Shown: positions 38,980-51,071 of the stretch, in pieces
How the letters are laid out: each line of letters starts with the position of its first letter
How positions within the stretch are numbered: position 1 is the first letter of the stretch
Source: Neckera pumila
Taxonomy: Eukaryota > Streptophyta > Bryopsida > Hypnales > Neckeraceae
DNA length: 64,000 nucleotides
Direction: 5' to 3'
Assembly: GCA_963969595.1 (NCBI GenBank)
Contig: OZ018412.1
Span: 7,070,501-7,134,500 of the forward strand
The notes under the pieces: generated by a model
The model's input: the letters and a program-made list of their open reading frames with translations, nothing else
Database searches by the model: none
Told to the model about the DNA's origin: nothing
Position numbers and translations under genes: made by a program

Positions 38980-39836
38980 TAGGGCCTCTATAATCCTCTC
39001 ATTTTAAGTCCGCAATAATAAATCCAACGAATTTGAACATCCAAAGCATTTGAACCTTGAAATGAACACATACTTAAAAAATCACACTAGATTATTATGG
39101 AAAAGTTTTACAATGAATGGACCAAAAATATAATAACAGATAAAGAAAACGTATCCAGGATATGAAAACCATCTGTCGGAACATGAAAATCTATTTTTAC
39201 TATATTAAAACATAAATGAAGGAATAATATTCTTCTTAGTAGTAAATTTTTTTGATTTTTTGATAGTTATAGACCGTCTAATGTTTAGAACCGGAAACCG
39301 GAAATGGACTGATTAGGAATTAATGTAAAGGCTAACTGAATGTACCGGAAACGAGGAACCGGAATTCGAGTTTGCTTAGACCGGGTCAGGAAAGGGATAA
39401 CAGGAAACCGACATCCAACGGTGACCTACTTAACCCTAGGGAACAACGGGAGCGTTCTAATCATTAGTTAACGGGAATCCTAAACGGGCAGAATTAACGG
39501 GCAAAGCCTTAATTAGGGTAATTACTAAGAGCTGCTGGAATTGGCTCTTTTAGATACTATCTGTCCAGAGGTTAGTCACTTGTGATTTCCTGCCCTGACG
39601 GAGAATTGTACAATGTACGCGATTACTGATTTCTGGTCTGAGAGGTAGTATTGGTGTTTTGAGTTGACAAGACTGCACACGAGAGTGCTGGAAGGTTATT
39701 GAATGAGAGAGAAGGCTGTTGGCGTCTGAACTTAGAGTTAATACCTTTCAGCTGAAAGGAGAGAGAGTGAGCCGTGAGGATTACTAGTCTTACCAATACA
39801 CGACAGTAGACTGGTTCCATCTGAACGAGAGGAGAT
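38980..39836. other. Left flank of the long-ORF element
   Basis: Composition switches near 39270 from AT-rich to balanced sequence with repeated ccggaaac-type motifs (39290-39415). This marks the approximate left edge of the element holding the ORF at 39837 and probably its leader or promoter. Confidence 0.45.
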
Positions 39837-42800
39837 ATGGCCGCAAGTCATAGTGGGGGAGCGACCATCTCGCTCCGCTACGTAACGCCGCGATTACCCA
39901 AGGATGACAAGGAGATGGCGGAGTTGAAGGAGGACTTGGAGCAAATGGGATGCGCTGACTTCCTGATCAGACCGTGGGATTTCCGGAGTGAAGTAATAGT
40001 GGCGGAGTTGAGTTCTGGAGCACCAACTCAGGCCGCGACCACGGTCCGTGCAAAGCCCAAGAAGTGGACGGCGGAGATGTGGAGGAAGGTGTACCGGTTC
40101 GACCGGGAGGGCAAAGGCAGCGCATCCCAAAAGCACCAAATCACAGCGGGTAAGTTTCGGAGCCCCATTAGCAAGAAGGATGGGTTCGCGGTTACAGATT
40201 GCGTCAATGAGAGAGAGAGGCATTTGTTGCAATACGTCTTGGCCATTCTTAACCCGGAAAGGCCAAGTTGGGTCTCTCTGACACTAGCCAACACAGTCTT
40301 TGGCGCGCTATCAGGAGACCGGAAAGTAGATTGGAGTTTGGTCATTCAGGACCAAGTGTTGAAAATGGTCAATAATGTCAGGAAGGCTAAGCCTTCCGCC
40401 ATCTGTCCATTCCTTCGTCACATGTATCATTCAAAGGAAGTGATGACAAAAGAGGAAGAGGTAGAATATGAGGCCGCTGCAGTACTAGTAGAATTTGAGG
40501 TTCCTGACTTAGGTCAGGAGACTAGAAATGAGGAAGAGTCCTCCGAAGAGGACGATGAGGATGAGTCTGATGAAGAGGAGGATGAGAGTGAGGCTGAGGA
40601 CAAGGGTGAGGAAACGAGAAGAAAGGATCCGGTAGAGAGAGAGAAGACTAAGGATACCGATCCGGTCTGGGGAGAAGAGCCTTTGGATAGGATCACCCGA
40701 GATCTGAGTGATTTCAGGAAACGATACGTGGTGGTACAAGGTGCAATGCAAACCATCTGCACCACGGTGGGCGTTGACCACCCAGCACAAGCCTTAACTC
40801 GGGTGATCCAGCTTAACCGGGAGAAAGAGAAGAATGAGAGTAAGGAGGAATTGGTGAAGCTTTCCGGCCAAGTGGCCGCTCTTAAACAAGAGTTGCGCCA
40901 GAAAACGGAAGAGGTGGAGATGGAGAGGACGTTCTCCAAGCAGACGAAGGACACCCTTTCTCGAATCCGGGAATTTATCACCCATCCGGATGAAGTGGTC
41001 AACAAGGCTAACTTGTTTAACCAACAAGTGATGACGGAGGGAAGGCAGCTGCACCAGAAGCTCTTACTGGCGATGATCACTTACCACAAGAAGATGGAGT
41101 CTACCTTGGAGCAGCTGCGAGAAGTGATGCGTGAGGTAAATCCTCACAGTGAACCCGCGCCGAGATCGGAACCGTATCAAGAGCCAGTTCAGCAGTCAGC
41201 AGCAGAAGACACGGGTAAAGGTGAGACTTCTCACAAGCAACCTACCTTACCTGTACCTGAGGAGCACCAGGAAACCAAGACGAGTCAGGAGCAGCAGACC
41301 GAGGTGGAAAGCACCAAAGTCACCGACTCCATCCCGGAGGATGACGATTTGGAGATTATGAAGGTGACGACATCTGATCCAGCCAAGGCACAGGGACCGG
41401 AACCGGCAACCGGACCAGGAGGGTCTATTCCAGAGGAGAGAACCAAGACGAAAAATATTAGCAGTCTCTCCTCTTCCAAGTCTTCTTGTAAACCACTATA
41501 TTGGTTCACCCTTCAAATAATTGAAAATATAAAAACTATGAATGAATTTTTAAGTTCAAAAGTGTTAGTACATTAGATTAAACTATAACCATTAATAAAA
41601 GGCTTTTAGTGCATAGGAAGAGAAACTAGATCAAAATTGCAACCCTAAAATATATAAAAGATAAAAGATACAAAAAGGAATCCAAAACAATGGTGAGAAG
41701 TTGAAAATGGATCTAAACATAAGTAGAAAACCAATAAAAAAGAAGAAATATGGAAAAGCACAAAAGAAGTGATCAAACTTAAAATTACTATGAGAACACT
41801 AACATAGTGGTAGAAACTCTAATTTAGGCAATAAGTAGTGATTTAATGGAATTTCAGTAAATTAGTGTAGATGAAAGTGATTAGGAGTGTTAGTTAGTTA
41901 GTTAGTTGGGATATTAGTCGAATTAGGGTTTGGTGCTCACTCTCTCTCTTGTTTGTTTTGGGGGAGTATGTGTGAAGTGGTGGAAAGTAGACAATACATA
42001 GGAGAACAATGATTGCAAGGAGGTAGGTTAGGATGATAGTCAATTTGTTGAGTAGGTTTTCACCTTGTGGGGTAGAAAGTGGGTGAAAAGTCAGGATTGT
42101 GGAGGTCAGATGCAAAAAGTGTTGGGAAAGAAAGTCTGTTGCCCTTGCAAGTGGAAGCAGCAACTTTGGCGAGCTATCGAGAGAGCATGGAGTAGCGGAT
42201 GGAGCTGAAAATTGGTGGAATGGTGCGTCTTCAAGCTAGCTTCCCAACAAGACTCAACTCGACCGATTTGGAGCATAGATGAGGCAGTGGTGGTCGATTT
42301 TGTGGCGGAAGGCCTACTGCCGCAGGAATTTCGGAGCTGCAATTTAACGGACGATTGCAGAAGTGTGGCCAAGCGGAATGAGCTGAATTTTTGGCGCAAG
42401 GAAGATGGAGAAGTCAGCTTTCCAACGAGATAAGGCTCGCTCAATTTGGACCCATGATGAAGACAGGGCGGACAGATTAGTAGGAAGAGGTTGGCTGCCC
42501 TATCGGCTATGAGTTGTGTGTGTTTACTATGGTTCTTGTGGTCCCAAATGAATAAAAATGTAATGATAATTACAATTCAGATTGGGTCTTGCATGTTTGG
42601 AGTACATTTCTCATGGGCTTGTATGATTTGGATGTTTAAAAAGAATGCGTCATTAGTGAATTCTACTTGTTAGGGTCTTTAGGGCACATGTGGAAGCATT
42701 GCCCAAAGGGAGTCTAGATTAGGCACTTGGTGTGAGAAAATTGTGCTGTGATTAGTTTTTAGGGTGCAATTTAGTTCACTTAGGGCCTAAATTAGGCAAT

Positions 42801-43560
42801 TTTAAGGTGATTTTGACCTAGGAAGTTTACTTGTCCTTTCAAAACATGTATGAAGGTGAATTGGGAGTGTTAAGGCACATAATGGAATGATTTTGAGGTG
42901 CTGCCCTTTTTTCACTTAGGCTTGATTTATCAAAAATTCACTAAAGAAAAAATTTGGGAAATCCATTGCTTGGAGGCATTTAGATTAGAGTCCACACATT
43001 CCTTTTCGGCCAAGTTTGTGGATGGGTTTTACCTCATGGTGAAATTCACTCACACTTCTCCCAAGACTCCGGGGAAGAAGGTGCAGTTCGGCGAGGCAGA
43101 GAAGATGACGGCCCTGATGCAGTCCGTGGTGAAGACGGAGGCTGGAGCCGGTCGCAGGGCTTCATCAGGTTCTCCCAGTAGTGGTCTAATCAAGAAATCG
43201 GTTGGAGGAGAGGCAACACCTCAGAGCAAGGTGGCCAGACCTGCTCCACTCCCGCAGAAGAGAAAGGTTCCTGAGCCACCATCAGCTAAGAAGAAATTCA
43301 CCAAGGCTCAGGAAGAGGAAGAAGACGAAGAGGATTCCGATGATGATGAAGAGGAATCTGGGTCCGATGAGGATTCTGAACCATATTCAGATCCCGATCA
43401 GGCCCTGGCAGAGACCCGAGCAATGAAGGCGAAAGCGGCCAGAGAGAAGGCCAAAGTCCGGTTTAAACAGATGGCAAGACAACAGACCGGAAAGAAGCTC
43501 ATGACCCGGAAGGGACCAGCAAAGGCGGGGTTTTCTCCAGTTAAGAAGACTAGAAAATAG
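39837..43560 (+). pseudogene. Element ORF (~716 aa, coiled-coil/acidic), split by a solo LTR
   Basis: Two open segments, 39837-41486 (550 codons) and 43060-43560 (TAG), are one ORF: leaving out 41487-43054 and one copy of the 5-bp duplication CTTCT rejoins them in frame. The N-terminal ~200 aa are globular with Trp-rich blocks (KKWTAEMWRKVYRFDREGKG, LNPERPSWVSL). Then come an acidic Glu/Asp/Ser stretch (~225-265), a Lys/Glu coiled coil (~320-430) and a low-complexity tail. The second segment holds KTPGKKVQFGEAEKM, another acidic stretch and a basic, nuclear-signal-like end. It resembles gag-like or 'putative plant transposon protein' ORFs; I saw no protease, reverse transcriptase or integrase. 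GC content is clearly above the surroundings. Confidence 0.7.
41487..43054. mobile_element. Solo LTR with CTTCT target duplication
   Basis: 1568 bp beginning TGTAAAC and ending CTCACA (TG...CA ends), flanked by CTTCT at 41482-41486 and 43055-43059. A 5-bp duplication with TG/CA ends is the hallmark of LTR retrotransposons; with no internal region or second LTR it is a solo LTR. It is AT-rich unlike the host ORF and has no coding of its own; short frames inside are spurious. Confidence 0.85.
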
Positions 43561-45600
43561 GTGAAGGTTCTGGCAGTGATTGTAGGGCTGCATGCCTAGA
43601 TTTTCGACAAGTAGTTGAGTAGGAATATTTTTAGTGTAAAAGGAGTTAGGACTCAAGTTGAGTCCGGATTTTTAGGATCTAAGATCCACATTATGTGGAA
43701 GCTTTTTGACTGTAGCTTGAGTTACCTAAAACTGACAGAAAGTTAGGAATGAAACGTGTCATTCCTTTGGCTGTTTTTGGTCTTAGACGCTTCTTGAGTT
43801 TGAAGGGTAGTTTAGTATTTGAAGGCGGATTTTAGGTTTAATCCGGGTAGCATTTTCATACTTTGTATTCCCAGTTTTTCTGCAAATGCCATTGAAGTTT
43901 TTCAATTCACAACCGTGAGCTGTACCTTTTAGCACTTGTCCGTGTTATTGTGAGAGCAGTGAGATCGTGCAGAGTTGGGTAAAGAGGAAGTGATACTCGG
44001 ATACAGGAAGTATCCGGTCCTTGGAGAGATTGCGTGTTAGACAGGATACCATAGGATTTCCTTGCGAGGATTAGAACTTGCTTTTGTCAAGAAGTATTAT
44101 AGTTCTCCTGTGTTTTCCTGACGTCCCTTCTCTACCTAGGCCGTGGATTGTTTTGTGGTCTGTCGTTGTAGTAATTGTTAGGAGAATCCAGACTTTCTTG
44201 CGTGACCTGCTAGCCTACGTAGTCAATCCGGTCTAGTTGTGAGGAAGATCTCTTTCTCGTTGTTTTTGTCAAAGTTTTCTTTTGAAGTTTATATCGTGGA
44301 TCTTCTGACACGTTAAAACTCGGAGGATAGGAGTTAAGCGTCCTTCTTGAAGCCCAAAGTTGCAGATCCCTCTTGGTCCAGAGGTTAAACTCAAATTTAT
44401 TACATAGTTAAATACTCTAGACCGGATAGATATATATGTGGGAAAGGAGTTTCCGGTTCCGAATTACTGGAATTGGAACTGGTCTAGACTAGTACTTGGG
44501 GTTTGTTTTGGGATATCAACTCACTTCATTCCGGTCAATTAGGAGAATTACACCGAGATCTTTGCGGAACGATACTCGAGTCACTTTAGGATCCACTAAG
44601 GCCTTAGAAAAGGATTTTGTGCTTTCTGTGCTACGACACCATCCTTGTTTGGACTTCAACGAGCTAGATATATTTTAAAAGCTCTCATATGATAGAGCAA
44701 ATGCACACTATGCTGGATCAATATGGACTGTCAGAGTCCTTAATTCAGTGGGTGTTTTTGAAATCCTTGTAATTTCAAATAGAAACAAGTTATAGAATTT
44801 GGAAAAGAACACATATTGATGTTATATACTTGATGATATACGAATTACAAAAGAGATCTTTGCAGAATTGTTTATACTCTATGTATATAGGATTTTAATA
44901 TGTACTTTAACCTACTGTCAAAGTCCACAGTATTCACCATAAAGACTCATTGATCACTAAATAATTCAAATATTTTGCAAAAGAATGAATCATATTTGAA
45001 TAAGGCCATAGTATATCAAACGTTTGGATTTAAAATATGTAGAGTTGTATCCCTAAATTTGTAGATATGGACTATTATATATATCTAGAATTGCCATCTA
45101 ATTTTGGGGATTGATTTGACACATTTAAAGTTGGAAATTTGATATGCTGGGTTCACTAATTGTTTATCTAAAATGGTATTTTTTTGCAAGACCTTTTTCG
45201 TCTTTTTTCTATAGCTGCAGTGGCAAAGGACAGCTTGGGTTGGGCAGTGTAGACCCGTTGGTTGGGTACATGTGTACGTTCGAGATTGGAAGTACAGGGA
45301 CGGTGCAGATCCATTCGTGGTTTCAGGCCGTTACTTGTCGTACAGTTGTCACTCTCGTTGTGTTGCCCAGACATCTTCCAATTTTACTAAGTAAAGTTGG
45401 TTATGGTGTTCATGGGTTTAAGTTTTGTTTGCATCCGGCTAGATTTACTTGCAGCATTTTGGGGTCAGGGTTGCATCTTAAGAAGGGTGTAGCCAGCATA
45501 ATTGTGAAACCAGATTACTGTCGTGTAGTAGAAATGTTACAATGAACATTCAAAGGTGCGGAAATCTTGTAGTTAGGGTTTAGGGTCCATTGGTGTTTAA
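43561..45600. other. Right flank of the long-ORF element and spacer
   Basis: Up to about 44690 the sequence keeps the balanced composition of the element (3' region, with ccgga motifs near 44410-44470). From there to 45600 it is AT-rich. A 133-codon frame at 45144-45545 has no recognisable motif. Confidence 0.4.
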
Positions 45601-46015
45601 AGTGCTGACGTTTTTATCTAATTTTTCGTGTACAAGTTTCTGGCGGCTGGATCACTTCTAGATTATTTACACAATGGGCTGGAGCTAGAAGACGGAAATG
45701 TGAGCAATTTTGTATTGACAATCTTATCTCATTTTCCGTGAACAAGCCCTTGGTGGCTAGATCACTCCTGGGTTATTTGCAAGATGGGTTGGAGGTGCAA
45801 GGACTAAAATGTGAGCACTTTTGAGGGAATGGGCTTAGGGTTAGGGTCTAGAGGGACTAAAACGTGAGATTTTTGGTTCTTGTTTAATTTGAAAGTGTTC
45901 AAATTTTTTGCTGCTGGATCACTTCTAGGTTATTTGCCTAATGGACTGGAGGTGGAGGGACTGAAACGTGAACAATTTCAAGGAAAGGGGCTTAGGATTT
46001 TAGGGCACCTAGACT
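45601..46015. repeat. Imperfect tandem repeat, three units
   Basis: The phrase ggctggatcacttctaggtta, with variants, recurs near 45644, 45756 and 45912, each followed by 'atgg.ctggag' and 'ctaaaa/gaaacgtgag.a' sequence. Units are ~110-160 bp. The repeats lie shortly upstream of a transposase gene and could be its subterminal repeats. Confidence 0.75.
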
Positions 46016-46519
46016 GTTGATAGGATTTGCTTGCACTTGTATAGGGTTAAGAGTCACAAGGGTCTGGAGTTTGATAGATTGGAGGAGAAGGGACTGATGA
46101 AATTGTCGGCACAGACAAAGTAAGTATCTCCCAAAACTCTTGCAGAATTTGCTTCATTTTTTTGCTTCATTTCTTTGAGTCCGTGTTGAAAAAAAGGGTT
46201 CAAGTTGATGGTCATGTCGTAAGACTTTGCTTGCACTTGATAGAATTGGGTTGTAAATGCTTACAGTGTAGGGTTAACCTGGTTACGATTTGCTTGCACC
46301 AAATTCAAATTTTTTGTGTTTGACGGTTCTAGGCTTGATATTGTGTATGGTATTTGGTGCTGCAAGGAGGGTTTAGGATTCATGGGGTCAGTAGTGATAC
46401 GAGATGCTAGAGCTGATCGTAGACCTGGGCTCAGGAGGTTGCCTCCACAAAAACGAGCATTGCATTAGATACAGAAATCTCAACAACAAGACTTAGGCTA
46501 CAATGCAGAGGCAATTTGG

Positions 46520-49500
46520 ATGGCATCTCAAAATCAAAGCAAAACCAGGTCACATAGACAGCATGCTAAAGCTACTGCAGCTCGTTACAGCAAGTGTAGC
46601 GGAGAGTTTGAGTTAGAGGAGCGGTTAGAAACTCATCTTGCTAGCGGTGTAAAGGATCACATGGTAGATAGAAAACAGCAAAGGGTTGCTCTTATTATTG
46701 CTGAATTTGTAAGTTCCAAATTGGCTAGTTGTGCAGGGCCAAATTATAGGAAAGCAGTCCTAGGTAAAGTTCTAGTACATAAGACAATCAAATGTGATCC
46801 TCCAAACCACATTTTTTCCTCGAAGGTGGCAACAATATATGAGGAGGTAGTGGGTGGTGTTTCAGCCCATCTAAACCTTGTGAAGAGAGGGAATAGTGCT
46901 GTAAAATTGGCAAGCAAGTATGCAATTTTAGATGCTACAGTGAGTTTTTTGTCGAGCCAATCATCGGCCAGACTAGTAGCTAGAGTTTTAGGAATTCACC
47001 ATCATAATGTTTTAGATGCCATTTCTAGGCGGAAAGTGATCAACAGTAATGGGGACTTTGTCTGCATGCTGCTGGTGCGGAAGAAGCGTACAGACAGTCT
47101 GAGCAGTGAAGGACGCAAGATTATCATAGGATGGTGGGTGATAGAGAGCCAATTCTCACCCAACAAGAAGGATGTAATGCGGAAGTGGGTGTCACCTGGT
47201 ATTTACAACACAAAGCCAATATATTATCTACAAAAAACACAGATAAATTTTGGGCTGAAACCACATTTAGAATGCTGGATAAATAAGGGTTTGCCCGTAG
47301 TATGCTCTCACCACTAGCAGTCCTCCAAAAAACTACAAGAATTCAGATAGAAAAGACAAATTGGGTCTCAGGTGAGTATTTTGTCCATATTTAGAAAAGC
47401 AAATGTGCTTCCTAATAAATTTGTTTTCTAAATGTTTCTTTTGGCATTCAGGAGTCCATACACTTAGTGCATACAAGGCACTTGAAAAAAACATGACAGA
47501 CATGTCAATAGTTGAATCCTTCAAATGCAATGTAGAGCCATATTATATTATCAGTGCTTTGAAGTCTACTATCAATATTTTAAGGGTTTAAGGTAGTTAT
47601 TTGAAGTGCATTTCAAGTCCAAATTCAGGGCTTTAAGTCCACCTGCTGAGTCATGTAAAGCCCTTTGAAGTCTACTAACAGTACTTAAAGAGTTCACGTT
47701 GAATCCTATAAAGCGCACTTACATTACTCAGAAGTCCATTATAAGTGCCCTCAAGTCCGGTCTAAATATGTTGGAGTGCATAATAAAGAGGAGGGTTTCA
47801 TTTGAAGTCAATTGATGTCAGCATGAAGTCCAAACTAATGGACAATCCTTGTGCAATGGTTCAAATTTACTTCAGTTTGGAAGTCTTCAAGTATTGAGAT
47901 GGACATCATTGACTATGGAATGTACTAGGTTGGACTTTATTGTGGTTTTGTAGACCCAATTTTTTATCCGCTTTGCAGTAGCCTTTCCTAATGTATCAAT
48001 GGCAGAGCGGGCGTTTGGAATGTTGAAGCCTTTCTATGTAAAGAGGATAAGTGAAAGAAATACTTGTTGCTACATTTATCATGTTCAGTGCAATGAGCTG
48101 CGAATTGCTCTCAACAACATGCGGGCAAGTAAATTTTTAACGTCACGTTGCAACCATTCAATAGATAAAAAGTGTGAGGCTTGTATCATCCAATATGAGG
48201 ATCTGACTGCCTTATGGGAATCATAGTATGCCGTAAAGGAAAATTTGATGAGTGGCATAAGGTAAAATGCTTATATGGTGAGTGTCCTAATTGTGGAGTA
48301 GACATTTTGTTGATCTGTTCTGATGAGTCGGAAGGGTCTGATGGAAATTTAATGGAGTGGAGGAGGTTTGCTTTGGAAGAGACTCTATCCAAAAAGGGGA
48401 AGGTCTTGAAAAAGCTGAACCTAGTATTCAAAAAAACCACGTTTGATGTGTTCTTGGATTACTTGAAGCCTAAGTTGCAGGCATTCACTATAGGAAAACA
48501 AAATCTTTTTGGATGTCTGCAAAAACGCAAGACGGCGTCAATTTTGACGTGACAGGTGCCAACGTAGATGTCTCTAAAAATCCTTCATGATTGATTAGCA
48601 AAAAAACATGGCTGAGACGTTCAAAAGCATAATTTGTTTTCTTGGGACATCCCTCTAAACATGGTTCTTTAAGATCCTCACGGTGTGCCATTTGGTGGAC
48701 AACTCAGCTCCATGTAAGCACCTCTTGGTCGGCAGTGCCACATAGGAAAAATTTTCATCCAGTTTGTCGCTAACGTGGTCTGTGACGTGGACCAAGGAAA
48801 AGCTGACATGGACCCATCAAAATCTGATGTGGCATGCCTTGTCAGCACAATCTTATGTTTTAAGAAGAAATAATATTGTTTTTAGAAACGTCAATTTAGA
48901 CGTTTTTCGAGACATCAATTGCTACATACTATTTCCATAAGACAAGGTCAGTAGGAAAAAAAGTATTGAAAAAGTATTAAATAAATAAAATAAAATGAAT
49001 AAAAAAATTGTTGAATCAAACAAGAATTAAAGAAAAATTACCATATACCATCAAACAAATTTTTGATGGCAAAATGAAGGAAATCATTCATTTAAAAATT
49101 AGTGAGAATGAAGGATAGACAAGTCCTATTTATATTCTTTGTCCGTCCATGGTGAGACAAAAGATATGGGACAACTAGAATATGGGAACTTGACATTTGT
49201 AAGTTGACAATGTTTTAGACGTATAGACGTTGTTTCAAACACTTGGATGTTATTTTCGACATGTCGATGTTTTTTCAGACATCTGGATCTTGTTGCTTCA
49301 CATATCCCATATGGATTGCTTCACTCCTTAGCACCCAATTTGTATAAAGATAATTTGTTTTCATCCGTGTTACACATCCATCTAGTTTTTCTTTTTTTCA
49401 AAGCATGCCATGTGGCTGCCCTTCCCCTAAAATTTTTACATATGGTCAACATTTTATCATAGATCGTAGTGTTTTTATTAATTTACCATAGTAAAAATCA

Positions 49501-51071
49501 ATTTATGTGCTGACATGGCAGTCTATGTTTTTTGGAATGTTCCCAAAAACATTAGTATATCTTCAATCATGTCAAATAAAACATCAGCGTCAATGATAAC
49601 ATCAACTTGGATTTACAGTAAGAAGTCAATGTTCTACACAACGTCAACAAAAATCTACCTCATCAAGCCAGATGTCCTTTGACATCTTCATATTTTAACA
49701 AACATTGCAATTAGTGGAAAAACACAGCCAAAAACGTGGAAATCTTATAGTGATTTGTCACTCACAATTTTGTAGCTAGGTGGAAAGATCAGCAGTTCAA
49801 ACTTTCCTATAAATCTTTCTCTAAAGACACGGTGGTGTCTATTTTGGACTCCGCTGAGAACTATAAGTTCAAGATTCAGGATGAGGTTCAAAGCATGCAC
49901 TGGCACTCATATCAGGTGAGTATATTTGGTACACATTAGTTATCGTCACAACCCAGCTGCTAACCCTTTTGATCCTTATTCGGCAATTTTAACAGAGTAC
50001 CATTTCTACATTTCTGATGATAAGCATCATGACTTTGAGTTCATATAGTATTGTTTTGTTGTGCATTGGGATTACATGTCTAGATTTGGATTTAAACCAA
50101 AACAACATTGGGTGTGGAGTGATGGGTGTGCTAATTAGTTTAAGAGTAGTAGGCCTTGGTATTTTGTCTCAAGGTACCCCAATATGACAAATGGATGCTC
50201 CATGCTATAGAGCTTCTTTGGGAGTGGTCATGGCAATGGTCTCCATGATGGAGCAGGTTCAGTTGTGAAACGGAGAGAGAAGCTGAAGCCTCATGGTCAG
50301 AAATTGCAGTATGCTAATGATGTGGTTGTTTTCTTGCAAGCTCGTTTGGATGAGAAGGTGGAGAGTACTTATAGTGGTCGCAGAAAGCCCATGAGGCGAT
50401 TTTTTTGGAAAATACTTGAGGCTAATGTCCAGTTGCTTCGAGACAATAGTCACAAGTGTGATATTGTGCATGGGACTTCCAAAATTCACTCCATTATGGC
50501 AACAAATAAGAATCAGGTGGCACAGATTATGGTGAAGCCATTGGCTTGTTTTTGTGCTTTTTGTATTGACAACTAGTGGTCAAGTTGTGTGAATGAGCAT
50601 TGGACATGGCAGTGAAAAGCAAAGTATTTGCAACCAGCCGACATAGAGTTTGTAAGAAGTGCCATGGTTGACAGATGGGATGGCGTTTGGCAATGGGGAG
50701 ATGATGGAGAGCTAATGGCGTCCATTCTCGACATTAGTGATAATTTATGTATCAATGGAGCTGCAGGCAATAGTGAAGGACAAAATGTTTTGCTAATATG
50801 AGTCACAAAGCCTTTGTATCAGGCTAAATTTGACTTTACTTATAAGTGGGGCACTGAATTTGAAAAAAAAGATCTTGTGGTGGCAGGACACTACTACGAG
50901 ACATGGGGGATGGCTAAGAGTTTGTATGTCCTGCTACAAAATTCTCATGTGGTTTATATGCATGCTGGCCATATTTGTGCTGTGAAGTTCCTCATGCCTC
51001 CAAAAGATCACCATGTCACTGGGAATGATATGGTCTACAAGTTGCAAGAGGCGGTAAGGTTGAAATTATGA
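46520..51071 (+). pseudogene. Decayed DDE-type transposase gene, family uncertain
   Basis: Remnant blocks in order: 46520-47317 (265 codons; DNA-binding-like N-terminus, later SPNKKDVMRKWVSPG); 47985-48220 (FYVKRISERNTCCYIYHV); after a frameshift, 48220-48484 (CLYGECPNCG); after a nested CACTA element, 49753-49916 (VVSILDSAENYKF, SMHWHSYQ); 49940-50576 (HWVWSDGC, then FFGSGHG and HDGAGSVVKR); 50814-51071 (C-terminal domain). The D in ILDSAENY and the D in WSDGC look like the first two catalytic acidic residues. TAG stops at 50046, 50136 and 50208 sit where Gln, Gln and Trp fit. The pattern belongs to a eukaryotic transposase group I recognise by motif but cannot name. Broken by stops, frameshifts and insertion. 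Confidence 0.7.
48486..49752 (-). mobile_element. CACTA element (non-autonomous), copy 2
   Basis: Starts CACTATAGGAAAAC and ends AATCTTATAGTG, flanked by ATT at 48483-48485 and 49753-49755. 1267 bp, no transposase. Its reverse complement matches 35371-36647 internally (fragments around 'atgggtccatgtcag', 'catcaaaaat..ttgatgg', 'gtccgtc'). Leaving it out together with one ATT rejoins the flanking transposase frame exactly (KLQAF to VTHNF), proving the insertion is younger than the transposase gene. Confidence 0.93.

Noticed and set aside
41487..43054. Reading the segment as a GT-AG intron of the long ORF
   Set aside because: Candidate donors and acceptors near the ends do not keep the frame, whereas the 5-bp CTTCT duplication with TG/CA ends does.
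45144..45545. 133-codon ORF
   Set aside because: No motif, no splice context, and AT-rich non-coding surroundings; probably chance.
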